From: CADEEN01 sp963740395
GTDB taxonomy: Bacteria; Pseudomonadota; Gammaproteobacteria; Burkholderiales; Burkholderiaceae_C
Assembly: GCA_963740395.1 (NCBI GenBank)
Contig: CAVUEP010000033.1
Location: 24,250-88,249 of the forward strand
Reading direction: 5' to 3'
DNA: 64,000 nucleotides
The translations under genes and the position numbers were made by a program. Below, piece after piece: positions 42,513 through 50,745 of this stretch (the stretch's first letter is position 1; each line of letters opens with the position of its first letter). A model generated the notes under the pieces. That model was not told where the DNA came from. It worked only from the letters and a program-made list of their open reading frames with translations, and made no database searches.

Positions 42513-43592
42513 ATGAGGCGCTGGCTGCTCGTGGCAAGCCTCGGCACAACGGCAAGCATCGTGGCGCTGCTCGCCACCGCCTGCCTCAGCGCGGGCTGTT
42601 CGAGCCTGGGCTATTACGCGCAATCGGTCGGCGGCCACCTGTCGCTGGTCGCGCGCGCCAGGCCGGTCGCCGAGATCACGGCCGACGCAGCCACGCCCGC
42701 CGCGTTGCGGGAGCGCCTGGCGCTGAGCCAGCGCATCCGCGACTTCGCGGTCAGCGAACTGGCGCTGCCCGACAACCGCAGTTACCGCGGCTACGGCGAC
42801 CTCGGTCGCAGCGCCGCGGTGTGGAACGTGGTCGCGGCACCCGAGCTGTCGCTGACGCTGCAGACCTGGTGCTTCCCCGTCGTCGGCTGTGTCGGCTACC
42901 GCGGCTACTACGACCAGGCCGCCGCCAATGCCGAGGCGGACACGCTGCGCGCGGCCGGTCTCGAAACCACGGTCTATGGTGTGCCGGCGTACTCGACCCT
43001 GGGCAAGCTCGACTGGCTCGGCGGCGACCCGCTGCTCAACACCTTCGTCAACTGGCCCGAGGGCGAACTCGCACGGCTGGTATTCCATGAACTCTCGCAC
43101 CAGGTCGTGTTCGTGGCCGACGACACGATGTTCAACGAGTCCTTTGCCACCGCGGTCGAGCGCATCGGTGGGGCGCGCTGGCTGGCGCAGGCGAGCGAGG
43201 CTGCGCGCGACCAGTACGCCGCGCTCGATGCCCGCCGCGTCGCATTTCGCGAACTGACCGGCCGCTACCGCGAGCGCCTGGACGCGCTCTACCGCAGCGG
43301 TGCCAACGACGCCGACAAGCGCGAGGGCAAGGCGCGCCTGATGAGTGAGTTGCGCGTCGACTACGCGACTCTGAAGGCCGAGCGCTGGGCCGGATTTGCC
43401 GGCTACGACGGCTGGTTCGAGCGCGCCAACAACGCGTCGTTCGGCGTCCTGGCCGCCTACAACGAGTTGGTGCCCAATTTCGAGCGCCTGTTCGAGCGCG
43501 AGGGTCGCGACTTCACGCGCTTCTATGCCGCCGTGCGACGCTTGGCCGACTTGCCCAAGGCCGAGCGGCAGGCCACACTGCGGGCGATCTGA
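42513..43592 (+). CDS. Putative aminopeptidase lipoprotein (PF10023 type)
   Basis: A 359-residue predicted lipoprotein: the start MRRWLLVASLG leads to lipobox LSAGC, with Cys29 as the lipidation site. The mature part matches the proteobacterial predicted aminopeptidase family: GYYAQSVGGHLSLV near the N terminus, RGYYDQ, a zinc motif HELSHQ within LVFHELSHQVVFVADDTMFNESFATAVE, and the C-terminal ANNASFGVLAAYNELVP. The second Glu of FNESFA is the likely third zinc ligand. Activity on peptides is inferred from the family only. Confidence 0.85.
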   Translation: MRRWLLVASLGTTASIVALLATACLSAGCSSLGYYAQSVGGHLSLVARARPVAEITADAATPAALRERLALSQRIRDFAVSELALPDNRSYRGYGDLGRSAAVWNVVAAPELSLTLQTWCFPVVGCVGYRGYYDQAAANAEADTLRAAGLETTVYGVPAYSTLGKLDWLGGDPLLNTFVNWPEGELARLVFHELSHQVVFVADDTMFNESFATAVERIGGARWLAQASEAARDQYAALDARRVAFRELTGRYRERLDALYRSGANDADKREGKARLMSELRVDYATLKAERWAGFAGYDGWFERANNASFGVLAAYNELVPNFERLFEREGRDFTRFYAAVRRLADLPKAERQATLRAI

Positions 43593-43609
43593 TCAAGGGA
43601 GACTGGCCG

Positions 43610-43948
43610 ATGGCGCATATCAACATCCACCGCAAGCACAGCCTGGGCCTGCCCAAGGCGCGCAAGGTGGCCTGGCAATGGGCCGAAGAGGTCGAGAAGA
43701 AGTTCGACATGGAGTGCAGCGTGCTCGAGGGCGAGACCAGCGACACGGTCGAGTTCACCCGCTCGGGCGTGAGCGGCCAGCTGATCGTCGCGGCCGACCA
43801 CTTCGACCTGCAAGCCAAGCTCGGCTTCCTGCTCGGCGCGTTTGCCAAGACCATCGAGGGCGAGATCATGAGCAACCTCGACCAGCTGCTGGCCAAGAAC
43901 GACAGCAAGCCCGCGGCCAAGAAGGCCGCAGGCAAGAAGAGCGCCTGA
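43610..43948 (+). CDS. Polyhydroxyalkanoic acid system family protein
   Basis: A 112-residue protein matching the small PHA-granule-region family (PF09650 type): INIHRKHSLGLPKARKVAWQWAEEVEKKFDMECSVLEGETSDTVEFTRSGVSGQL, with a Lys/Ala-rich C-terminal tail. A strong AAGGGAGA precedes the ATG. In this order the family is linked with polyhydroxyalkanoate metabolism, but no PHA synthase is nearby in the window. Confidence 0.88.
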   Translation: MAHINIHRKHSLGLPKARKVAWQWAEEVEKKFDMECSVLEGETSDTVEFTRSGVSGQLIVAADHFDLQAKLGFLLGAFAKTIEGEIMSNLDQLLAKNDSKPAAKKAAGKKSA

Positions 43949-43951
43949 AGC

Positions 43952-44206
43952 CTACTTCAGCGACTCGACCAGGTCCGCGTACTCCTGCATCGCGGCCTTG
44001 GCGTCCTTGCCCTTGAGCGCATTCCAGGCGTCCCACTTGGCGCGGCCGACCATGTCGGTGAAACCGGGGCGCTTGCCGTCCGCGTCGCCGCTGCTGGCCT
44101 GCTTGTACAGCGCGTACAGCTGCAGCAGCGTCGCGTTGTCGGGTTTCTCGGGCAGGTTCTTGCTGTCGGCAACTGCTTTCTCGAAAGTCGCTTTGAGGTC
44201 GGCCAT
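43952..44206 (-). CDS. Acyl-CoA-binding protein
   Basis: An 84-residue ACBP that binds medium and long acyl-CoA esters in the cytoplasm. Family hallmarks: LYALYKQASSGDADGKRPGFTDMVGRAKWDAWNALKG, with the YKQA, PG and KWDAW elements. An AGGAG region precedes the chosen ATG (MADLKATF); 13 extra upstream residues are possible but unconserved. Bacterial ACBPs are uncommon outside certain groups including Burkholderiales. It lies next to lipid genes. Confidence 0.93.
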   Translation of the reverse strand: MADLKATFEKAVADSKNLPEKPDNATLLQLYALYKQASSGDADGKRPGFTDMVGRAKWDAWNALKGKDAKAAMQEYADLVESLK

Positions 44207-44308
44207 GGCGCGCTCCTGGTGGGTTAGATTCGACGAACGTGACACATCTTAGCGGGCGACGTCGTGCCAACCACCCGCCCGCCCCGATCCCAACCGCTGA
44301 AGGACCCG

Positions 44309-45744
44309 ATGCCCGCTGCTACTGAGCGCATGTCCCGCGTCGACACCGCCTGGCTGCGCATGGACAGCGACGCCAACCTGATGATGATCATCGGCATCTG
44401 GCTGCTCGCGCCCAAGCTGGGCCTGGCCGAACTGCAGCGGCGGGCCCAGGAGGGCCTGTTGGTCTATCCGCGCTTCGGGCAGAAAGTGGTCGAGGACGCC
44501 CTCGGCGCGAACTGGGTCGAAGACGAGGCCTTCGACATCGAGCACCATGTGCAGCGCGAATCGCTGCGGGTGCCTGCCGGCCAGACCCCGCTGGCCGCCC
44601 TCAAGCGCCGCGTGGCCGAACTGGCAGGCACGCCGCTCGACGCATCGCGCCCGCTGTGGCAATTCCGGCTGATCGAAGACCTCGACGGCGAGCACAGCGC
44701 GCTCATCTGTCGCATCCACCATTGCATCGGCGACGGCATCGCGCTGACGTCGGTCATGCTGTCGATGGCCGACGGCGGCAAGGCGCCGCCGCCGCGTCGT
44801 CGCCGCGAGACACACGACGAGGGCGACGACTGGCTGGCCGACACCCTGATCAAGCCGATGGCCGAACTCGCCATCAAGGCCATCGGCGTGACGGGCCAGG
44901 GCCTGGGCAAGGGCATCGACCTGCTGTCGCACCCCGGCGACCCGGTGGCAGGCACCACCGAGGCCGCACGCCTGGCCTACCAGGTGGTCAGCGACCTGGC
45001 CGCCTTCGCTCTGATGCCCGACGACTCGCCGACACGGCTCAAGGGCACGGCCACGCCGGGCAAGCGCGTGGCCTGGGGCGAGCCGCTGCGCGCTGGACGA
45101 AGTCAAGGCCGTCGGCAAGGTGCTCGAGCGCCTCGATCAACGACGTGCTGCTCAGCTGCGTGGCCGGCGCCATCGGCGACTACTTGCGCAGCAAGGGCGA
45201 CGACCCGACGGGGCAGGAGATCCGCGCCATGGTGCCGGTCAACCTGCGCCCGCTCGAGCGAGGCCTACAAGCTCGGCAACCGCTTCGGCCTGGTGCCGCT
45301 GGTGCTGCCGATCGGCATTGCCAACCCGATCGAGCGCCTGGTCGCGGTGCGCGCGCGCATGGACGAACTGAAGGGCAGCTTCCAGCCGCTGCTGGCCTTT
45401 GGTGTGCTTGCGCTGTCGGGCCTGGTCGTCAAGCCGGTGCAGGCCGTCATCACCGGCCTGTTCGCCAAGAAGGCCACGGCGGTCATGACCAACGTGCCGG
45501 GCCCGCGCGAGCCGCTGAAGTTGTGCGGCCGCAGCGTCGACGCAGGTGATGTTCTGGGTGCCGCAGTCGGGCGACATCGGCATGGGCGTGTCGATCCTGA
45601 CCTACGCCGGCGGCGTGCAGTTCGGCCTCATCACCGACGCGCGCATGTGCCCCGACCCCGAGGCCATCATCGAGCGCTTCGCGCCCGAGTTCGAGCAAGC
45701 TGCTGTTGCTGGCGCTGATGGCGCCGTGGCCGGGCGAGGGCTGA
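44309..45744 (+). pseudogene. Wax ester synthase / acyl-CoA:diacylglycerol acyltransferase (WS/DGAT) family, five +1 frameshifts
   Basis: The gene aligns with the WS/DGAT family from RVDTAWLRMDSDANLMMIIG through the active site HHCIGDG to TNVPGPREPL and FWVPQSGDIGMGVSILTYAGGVQFGL. To read it through, one extra base must be removed at each of five places: about 45,089, 45,127, 45,258, 45,540 and 45,697. All shifts are +1, family sequence resumes perfectly after each, and the last segment (LLLLALMAPWPGEG) ends at TGA 45,742. Four of the five sites lie at TCGA-containing text. Either the consensus is wrong at a recurring motif or the gene is newly dead. ATG 44,330 is an alternative start. Confidence 0.85.
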
Positions 45745-45765
45745 GGCGCGAGCGTCAGCCCGGGT

Positions 45766-46053
45766 TCACAGCCCTTCGACCATCACGAGCTTGGACTTCG
45801 TGGTGCGCTCGCGGATCGCCCGCAACGGCACGTAGGCCGGCGAGTCATACCAGGCCTTGAGCTGGGCTGCGCTCGGGAACTCCAGGATCACGCAGCGCTT
45901 GGGCGACCAGCCGCCCTCGAGCACGGTGAGTGCGCCGCCGCGCACCAGGTAACGCCCGCCGAAGGCCTCGATCGTCGCCGGCACCTGGCGGCGGTACTCG
46001 TCGTAGCCCGCGCTGTCGATTACGTCGACGTCGGCAATCAGGTAGGCAGGCAT
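45766..46053 (-). CDS. DUF1330 domain protein
   Basis: A 95-residue alpha-beta barrel (dimeric ferredoxin-like) protein: AYLIADVDVIDSAGYDEYRRQVPATIEAFGGRYLVRGG and PKRCVILEFPSAAQLKAWYDSPAYVPLRAIRERTTKSKLVMVEG are the DUF1330 pattern. Function unknown. GGAGAGT precedes the ATG. Confidence 0.9.
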   Translation of the reverse strand: MPAYLIADVDVIDSAGYDEYRRQVPATIEAFGGRYLVRGGALTVLEGGWSPKRCVILEFPSAAQLKAWYDSPAYVPLRAIRERTTKSKLVMVEGL

Positions 46054-46072
46054 CGCGCACTCTCCTTGGCGT

Positions 46073-46462
46073 TCATGGGGTGGCCTGCATCATCGCCGCC
46101 ATCTTCTGCTGGATCAACAGCATCGCCTTCAACGGTCGCAGCATGACCTTGAACTCGGTGATGCGGCCGGCGTCGTTCCAGCGCAGCAGGTCCACGCCGT
46201 TGATGTGGACGGCGTCGATCTCGAGCGTGAACTCGAGTACCGCGTCGCGCTCGCCGCGCACCTGGCGCACATAGGCAAAGCTGGCATGGCCGAACACCTG
46301 CAACGCCGCACCGAGGTACTGCAACGTCAGGGCCTTGCCGCGCTGCGGCGTGTGCACCACGGGCGAGTGGAACACCACCGCATCGTCGAGCAGGGCGGCC
46401 AGGCCATGCAGATCGCGGGTCTTGGCGATCTGCAACCAGCGCTCGACGGGGTGCTCCGTCAT
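46073..46462 (-). CDS. SnoaL/NTF2-like protein
   Basis: A 129-residue cone-fold protein starting MTEHPVERWLQIAKTRDLHGLAALLDDAVVFHSPVVHTPQRGKALTLQYLGAAL, a layout of NTF2-like (SnoaL or DUF4440-like) proteins, which bind or convert small hydrophobic ligands. The reading frame continues far upstream without stops, but that part is antisense to the hydrolase gene and is a GC-rich shadow. Substrate unknown. Confidence 0.82.
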   Translation of the reverse strand: MTEHPVERWLQIAKTRDLHGLAALLDDAVVFHSPVVHTPQRGKALTLQYLGAALQVFGHASFAYVRQVRGERDAVLEFTLEIDAVHINGVDLLRWNDAGRITEFKVMLRPLKAMLLIQQKMAAMMQATP

Positions 46463-46479
46463 CGGCAAGGTCACGCGCC

Positions 46480-46755
46480 TCAGGTTCGCTGCGACAGCAG
46501 CACGATGGCCACCGCGCCGGCGCAGATCAGGGCCACCGTCATCACATAGTTGCCGTAGGTGATGAAGCCGAAGCGGCGCAGCGTGTGGCTGACATAGGTG
46601 CCCTGGCAGTGCGGGCAGCGCACCGTGAACCTGCGCGCCCGCCGCGCGCTCGGGCGTTCCAAGCTGAACAGAGCGTTCGACAGGTCGCCCAGCGAGCCGC
46701 GAATGAAATGCAGCTGCGGGTCGAGTTCCTGGTGGCAGTGCGGGCAGGGTTCCAT
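46480..46755 (-). CDS. Small zinc-ribbon membrane protein, unknown function
   Basis: A 91-residue protein with two CxxC pairs (CPHCHQ near the N terminus and CPHCQG at about 48-53) that could form one zinc ribbon, followed by a single C-terminal membrane helix (YVMTVALICAGAVAIVLLS). I do not recognise a named family. It lies between the NTF2-like and hydrolase genes on the same strand. Confidence 0.7.
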   Translation of the reverse strand: MEPCPHCHQELDPQLHFIRGSLGDLSNALFSLERPSARRARRFTVRCPHCQGTYVSHTLRRFGFITYGNYVMTVALICAGAVAIVLLSQRT

Positions 46756-46761
46756 GGCGGG

Positions 46762-47550
46762 TCAGGGCGGGCCTTTGAGCAATGCAATGTAGCGTGCGCT
46801 GCCGGCCACGCCGTTGTGGTCGGCGCCGTGGATCACTTCCATCCTGGCCAGCCCGGCGCGAAAGCGCCCGAGCAGCCGCTCGCTGCTGGCGCGCGGAATG
46901 ATCTCGTCGTGCTCGGCCGCAATGAGCAGCGTCGGCGCCGTGACCTGCGGCGCGTAGCGCCACGACTCGTACTTGTCGCGCAGCAGCCAGCGCACCGGCA
47001 CGAACGGGTAGTGGCGCGCCGCGAGTTCCTGCAGGCTGTCGAACGGCGTCGCGAGCACCAGCCTGGCCACCGGGCGCTGGCTGGCCAGGTAGACGGCGAT
47101 GCTGCTGCCCAGGCTGGTGCCGACGACGACGATGTGCGAATGCGCAGCGCTGACCTGGTCGAACAGCGCCAGCGCGTCGGCGAACAACGCGGCCTCGCTG
47201 GGCCGGCCCGAGCTGCCGCCATAGCCGCGGTAGTGCATCAGGACGATCGCATGCGCCGGGAAGGCCGCCTCGAGGCCGGGCAGGCTGTAGCCCACGGTCT
47301 CGGCATTGCCGCCGAAGTAGATGACGGCCCTGGGCCCGTCGTGCGCCCGCACCGTGGCCACCACGCGCGCGCCTTCGGCCGCGACGACCAGCGTGTCCGT
47401 GCCGGGGACCGCGACGCCGGGCTGCGGCAGGTAGATCAGCGAGCGCTGGAACACGAACAGCGCCGCGCACAGCCCGAGGTAGGCCAGCAACACGAACGAC
47501 ACAAGTTGCCACACGGCTTGCCTGGCTCCACCGCTGCCGCTGCGCGCCAC
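46762..47550 (-). CDS. Alpha/beta hydrolase, BEM46/FrsA-like
   Basis: A 262-residue serine hydrolase with an N-terminal membrane anchor (VSFVLLAYLGLCAALFVFQRSLIYLPQPG). The oxyanion region is YFGGNAE, the nucleophile elbow GTSLGSS, the acid is in AAEHDEIIP and the His is in HGADHNG. The layout matches membrane-anchored alpha/beta hydrolases of the BEM46/YfhR type. It starts at GTG. Substrate unknown. Confidence 0.85.
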   Translation of the reverse strand: MARSGSGGARQAVWQLVSFVLLAYLGLCAALFVFQRSLIYLPQPGVAVPGTDTLVVAAEGARVVATVRAHDGPRAVIYFGGNAETVGYSLPGLEAAFPAHAIVLMHYRGYGGSSGRPSEAALFADALALFDQVSAAHSHIVVVGTSLGSSIAVYLASQRPVARLVLATPFDSLQELAARHYPFVPVRWLLRDKYESWRYAPQVTAPTLLIAAEHDEIIPRASSERLLGRFRAGLARMEVIHGADHNGVAGSARYIALLKGPP

Positions 47551-47577
47551 CTCGGGCTCTCGATGCGCGAGGCGCCG

Positions 47578-47823
47578 CTAGCGCGCGGCGCCGGATGCGG
47601 GCTCGCGCTGCCACCGCACCTGAAACTCGATCTCCTCCTCGGTGTCCGACACCTCGTGCTCGATCGAGAACGCGGCCCGCACGGGCACATACACGCGCTC
47701 GCCGGCGATCTGGATCTCGAACCGGCCATCGCTCTCGATGGCATCGGCCAGCCGTCGCAGCTTGGCGACGAAGTCGGCGTTGGAGTAGGTCTTCTCGATA
47801 TCGCGTTCACGCTGCAGGCTCAT
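47578..47823 (-). CDS. Amphi-Trp domain protein
   Basis: An 81-residue protein starting MSLQRERDIEKTYSNADFVAKLRRLADAIESDGRFEIQIAGERVYVPVRAAFSIEHEVSDTEEEIEFQVRWQRE. The length, acidic second half and terminal FQVRW fit the small amphi-Trp domain family of unknown function. The preceding in-frame extension is not conserved-looking. Confidence 0.75.
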   Translation of the reverse strand: MSLQRERDIEKTYSNADFVAKLRRLADAIESDGRFEIQIAGERVYVPVRAAFSIEHEVSDTEEEIEFQVRWQREPASGAAR

Positions 47824-47886
47824 GGCGGTCCTTGTCGAAGTCATGCGGCATTGTGGGCCGCCCACCGTTCGAGCGGGGTGGCGCAC

Positions 47887-48255
47887 TCACGGTCTGTGCG
47901 CGCGTCGCAGGCGCCGTCGCTGGCGCACGCCGCGAAACCAGGCGTTGAACAGCATGCCGCCAACGAAAGCCGCCAGCACGGCGAGCAGGAGCGTGCCCAA
48001 CGGCACGGTATGGAATGCGGCGACCGTGCCGCCGTGTTGGAACTGCAAGGCACGCCAATCCGACTTCGTGATCTGCGTCATCTGCCCCGCATCGGCCAGG
48101 CCGTAGACACAGATCTCGCCGCCGGGCAGCCTGCAGAACTGGGTCGCCGGGCACGCGGTCAGGATTTCCGGCTTGACCCCCGTCCCGCATTGCGCGCCCG
48201 CGCTGCGCAGCACGCTCAGGGTCACATCGGGGTGCTTGGTCAGCTGCTCGGGCAT
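47887..48255 (-). CDS. Hypothetical membrane protein with Cys-rich N domain
   Basis: A 122-residue protein: a Cys-rich N-terminal part (CGTGVKPEILTACPATQFCRLPGGEICVYGL) and then one membrane helix (VPLGTLLLAVLAAFVGGMLFNAWF) with a basic C-terminal tail RQRRRLRRA. The cysteines may form disulphides or bind metal. No named family recognised. Confidence 0.65.
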   Translation of the reverse strand: MPEQLTKHPDVTLSVLRSAGAQCGTGVKPEILTACPATQFCRLPGGEICVYGLADAGQMTQITKSDWRALQFQHGGTVAAFHTVPLGTLLLAVLAAFVGGMLFNAWFRGVRQRRRLRRAHRP

Positions 48256-48312
48256 GGCAGACAAGGCGTGGGTCGCGGGCCGTCCGGGTTGGCAACGGCG
48301 TTGCGCATGCAA

Positions 48313-48693
48313 TCAATGGTCGTTCTGGGGCAAGCCGTCACCGAGGGTGTAGTAGTCGCCCTTTTCCGCGACGAAGATGTGGCGTTCCAATTGCAGGCCC
48401 GTCGGCGCCTCCAGCGAACCCAGGGCCACGGATGTCCAGTCTCGAAACACCGGCTCCCAGAACAGCCACGAGCCGCACCTGGCGCAAAAGCCACGGCGAA
48501 CCTTCTCGGACGACGCGTACCAGGTGAGGTGCTCCTCGCCGGCCAGCGAGACGGCCGACTTCGGCACGTTGGCCGACGCAAAGTAGTGGCCCGATTGCTT
48601 GCGGCACTGCGCGCAGTGGCAGGCCGTGGCCCCGGTCGGCGTCGTGCCCAGCGTGAACCTGATGGCGCCGCATTGGCAGGCACCTTGGAGCAT
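48313..48693 (-). CDS. GFA-family (DUF636) zinc protein
   Basis: A 126-residue protein of the glutathione-dependent formaldehyde-activating (Mss4-like) fold: GACQCGAIRF, CHCAQCRKQSG, FCARCGSWLFWE provide the zinc-binding cysteines. The start is MLQGACQCG. The family rarely has proven enzymatic activity. It is the last gene before the cassette array; its start region lies directly beside the cassette end at 48,696-48,703. Confidence 0.9.
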   Translation of the reverse strand: MLQGACQCGAIRFTLGTTPTGATACHCAQCRKQSGHYFASANVPKSAVSLAGEEHLTWYASSEKVRRGFCARCGSWLFWEPVFRDWTSVALGSLEAPTGLQLERHIFVAEKGDYYTLGDGLPQNDH

Positions 48694-48697
48694 CGGG

Positions 48698-49057
48698 CTA
48701 GGCACGGCTCTCGCTCCAGACCGCGAACTCGTTGCCGCTGGGTTCGGTGAAGTGGAACCTGCGCCCACCCGGGAATGGGAAGATGGGTTTCACGATTCGA
48801 CCCCCCGCGCGCTCGACCTTGCCCTGCGTCTCTTCGAGCGAGCGACTGAACAGCACCACGAGCGCGCTCCCGCGCTCCGTGCTCGCCCTCAGCTCGGATT
48901 GGTAGAAGCCGCCATCGAGCCCTTGATCGGCGAAGGCCGTGTACTCCGGGCCGTAATCGACGAATGACCAGCCGAATGCAGCCTCGAAGAAGGCCTTGGT
49001 GCGCCCCAGATCGTGGGCGGGGAACTCGACGTAGTCGATCTTCTCGTGCGCACGCAT
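48698..49057 (-). CDS. VOC-family (glyoxalase-fold) protein 1
   Basis: A 119-residue glyoxalase/bleomycin-resistance-fold protein: IDYVEFPAHDLGRTKAFFEAAFGWSFVDYG, then GGRIVKPIFPFPGGRRFHFTEPSGNEFAVWSE. A strong AGGAGGG precedes the ATG. The stop TAG is embedded in GGGCTAGGC (plus-strand reading), the sequence that ends attC sites in this array, so it is probably the oldest cassette, with the rest of its attC lost. Confidence 0.85.
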   Translation of the reverse strand: MRAHEKIDYVEFPAHDLGRTKAFFEAAFGWSFVDYGPEYTAFADQGLDGGFYQSELRASTERGSALVVLFSRSLEETQGKVERAGGRIVKPIFPFPGGRRFHFTEPSGNEFAVWSESRA

Positions 49058-49078
49058 CGTGATGCCCTCCTGTTGGTC

Positions 49079-49143
49079 GCCCGAAGTTCGAGGTGCGCCG
49101 CGCAGGCGCATTCCTCGGGAACGTGAACTGGCACAGGCTACCC
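49079..49143 (-). repeat. attC-like site, degenerate (VOC 2 cassette)
   Basis: About 65 bases from GCCCGAAGTTCGAGG to GGCTAC between VOC 1 and VOC 2. The left half resembles CCTAACGTTCGAGC of other sites, and the right end is weak. Confidence 0.45.
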
Positions 49144-49165
49144 GATGCCCCGGATCTGGCCAAGC

Positions 49166-49531
49166 TCAGGCGCGCGGTTCGAACAGTTCTATCGGGTTGC
49201 CCGAAGGGTCCTCGACGAGAACTTGCTTGCCACCCGGCCCCTTGACGGTTCTGCTCCTGAACTTCGCGCCCTGCGCGGTCAATGCGTCGACCGTGGCGTC
49301 GATGTCCTTGACCTCGAGCACCAGCCGGTTCCAGCCGCCCGGCTTTGGCGTCGAGCCATTTGTCAGCTTCTTGCGCGCCGAGGTGCCCGGGCCGCTGAGC
49401 CAGACGGAGAGGGACTTGCGCTTGACGATGGCAAACGGCGGGCCCCAGCGATCCGCCAACTTGAAGCCGAGCGTCTTGTAGAACGGCAGCGACGCGTCGA
49501 CGTCATCGACCAAGTAGCGCACGACAGGCAT
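49166..49531 (-). CDS. VOC-family (glyoxalase-fold) protein 2
   Basis: A 121-residue protein starting MPVVRYLVDDVDASLPFYKTLGFKLADRWGPPFAIV and ending GKQVLVEDPSGNPIELFEPRA, a clear glyoxalase/bleomycin-resistance fold with both beta-alpha-beta modules. Such proteins bind metals and small electrophiles or drugs; the ligand cannot be told from sequence. GGAGGAA precedes the ATG. Confidence 0.88.
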   Translation of the reverse strand: MPVVRYLVDDVDASLPFYKTLGFKLADRWGPPFAIVKRKSLSVWLSGPGTSARKKLTNGSTPKPGGWNRLVLEVKDIDATVDALTAQGAKFRSRTVKGPGGKQVLVEDPSGNPIELFEPRA

Positions 49532-49552
49532 GTGTTCCTCCCGGGTCGCAGG

Positions 49553-49659
49553 TCCTAGCCAAGTGGCGTCGCAGTCGCTGCGATCGACGCAGGTCGAAGT
49601 TTGCATTCGTTGCGCTGCGCAAAGCAAGTGTGTCTGTCTGCCAGATGGACCGGCTAGGC
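49553..49659 (-). repeat. attC site (GNAT 1 cassette)
   Basis: A 107-base region between TCCTAGC and GCTAGGC, with internal inverted parts (GTCGCAGTCGCTGCGATCGAC and TTGCGCTGCGCAAAGCAA). The stop of the GNAT gene lies in the GCTAGGC end. Confidence 0.65.
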
Positions 49660-50145
49660 GCGTCCTTCACTCGTTGGCGGCAGGTCCAGGTAGCCGCTGT
49701 GCAGGTACGGACGGAAGCCCAGCTTGGACCACACGGCACTCGAGCATGCATCGGACGCGAGCCAACTCAGCTCAACCCGCTTGAGGCCCAGAGTCCGAGC
49801 GTGCCCGATCGCGAGACGGAGCAGGCTCGTCGCGTGACCGCGCCTGCGTTCAGTCGAACGGACATCGACATCGAGGACGCTCAAGAAACCGTCTTGCTCC
49901 CACTTCGCACTCGGCGCGACGATTTCAGCGGTCAGGTACGCCACCAAGGCATCGTCGGGTTGCGTGACCACGCCCCAACCGATGATCTCTCGCGACGCCA
50001 GTTCAGCCTCAACGCGCGCCGCATAGGCGTCGACAGAAATGCGAGGACGAAAGCGCGGGTTGATGGCGACACTCTCCATGGCGTTCTCATGCCAGAGTCT
50101 TGCCATCTGGTGGGCGTCCGAAGGGGCGACGGCACGGAGCTTCAT
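49654..50145 (-). CDS. GNAT-family N-acetyltransferase 1
   Basis: A 163-residue acetyltransferase beginning MKLRAVAPSDAHQMARLWHENAMESVAINPRFRPR. The acetyl-CoA site is VRSTERRRGHATSLLRLAIGHARTLGLKRVELSWLASD (motif A, R-x-x-G-x-A), followed by the C-terminal LGFRPY. Substrate unknown. Genes of this superfamily are frequent integron cassettes, including resistance acetyltransferases, but no named resistance family is recognised. Confidence 0.85.
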   Translation of the reverse strand: MKLRAVAPSDAHQMARLWHENAMESVAINPRFRPRISVDAYAARVEAELASREIIGWGVVTQPDDALVAYLTAEIVAPSAKWEQDGFLSVLDVDVRSTERRRGHATSLLRLAIGHARTLGLKRVELSWLASDACSSAVWSKLGFRPYLHSGYLDLPPTSEGRA

Positions 50146-50193
50146 GTCGTGCCCCAGCCGTTGGCACGCCTGCGCCTGAGTCGACTGAGCGAT

Positions 50194-50247
50194 GCCCAAT
50201 GTTCGACTGCCTCGTCGGCGGCGGCACGCTCGAGCGACGGGCTAGGA
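50194..50247 (-). repeat. attC site (GNAT 2 cassette)
   Basis: A 54-base palindromic region from GCCCAATGTTCGACTGCC to GCACGCTCGAGCGACGGGCTAGGA; its right half matches the array consensus. Confidence 0.65.
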
Positions 50248-50685
50248 CGCGGTTCGGCGCAGCTCATAGTAGTACTCCCCATCGGGCAGGATACGGCGAA
50301 ACTGCCAGCCCGCGGCCTCGTAGAACGTCTGCGCTCTCGTGCCTGGACCTGTGCTCAGCCAGAGGCGTTCAAGCCCCTTCGAGAAGAGCCACTCGACCAT
50401 GACGTCGTGGAGCCTTCTGCCATAGCCTTTCCCCTCATGCTCCGGGTGGACGAACAAGGCCCAGATGTTCTCGGTCTCCCGATTCCCAACCGCGAACGCG
50501 ACCACCTCGTCGCGCTCGGTGACGACCCAGCCTCGACCCGTGAGCTCGATCTCAGGGCCGTAGTGCTCCTCCCGGATGACGCTGGACGTGAGCCGGTTCT
50601 CGCGGACTGCCAAGCGGACGCGATGCATTCCGGGAATGTCGTCGAGCCGCGCTTGTCGAAGCGTACCGGTCACTTTGCGCGGCAT
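50242..50685 (-). CDS. GNAT-family N-acetyltransferase 2
   Basis: A 147-residue GNAT protein: TLRQARLDDIPGMHRVRLAVRENRL at the N terminus, VHPEHEGKGYGRRLHDVMVEWLF as the acetyl-CoA loop (Q/E-x-x-G-x-G), and AQTFYEAAGWQF as motif B. The stop overlaps the attC end and the start lies at the edge of the next attC. Substrate unknown. Confidence 0.88.
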   Translation of the reverse strand: MPRKVTGTLRQARLDDIPGMHRVRLAVRENRLTSSVIREEHYGPEIELTGRGWVVTERDEVVAFAVGNRETENIWALFVHPEHEGKGYGRRLHDVMVEWLFSKGLERLWLSTGPGTRAQTFYEAAGWQFRRILPDGEYYYELRRTAS

Positions 50686-50744
50686 GGCGTTGGATTCAAG
50701 CGGGCGCCCTGCCGTTGGCGCTCCACTCGAGCGAGGGGTTGGGC
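50682..50744 (-). repeat. attC site (YciI cassette)
   Basis: 63 bases ending GCGCTCCACTCGAGCGAGGGGTTGGGC; the GTTGGGC end directly abuts the TGA of the repaired YciI frame. Confidence 0.75.
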
Positions 50745-50745
50745 A

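Noticed and set aside
46463..47614. Upstream extension of the NTF2-like gene to 513 codons
   Set aside because: Translation upstream of MTEHPVERW is Arg/Ala-rich shadow text antisense or out of frame to the hydrolase gene.
48313..48703. GFA-family gene as a further cassette of the array
   Set aside because: No attC-like palindrome follows its stop, and GCTAGGC at 48,697-48,703 belongs to the VOC gene beside it; treated as flanking chromosome.
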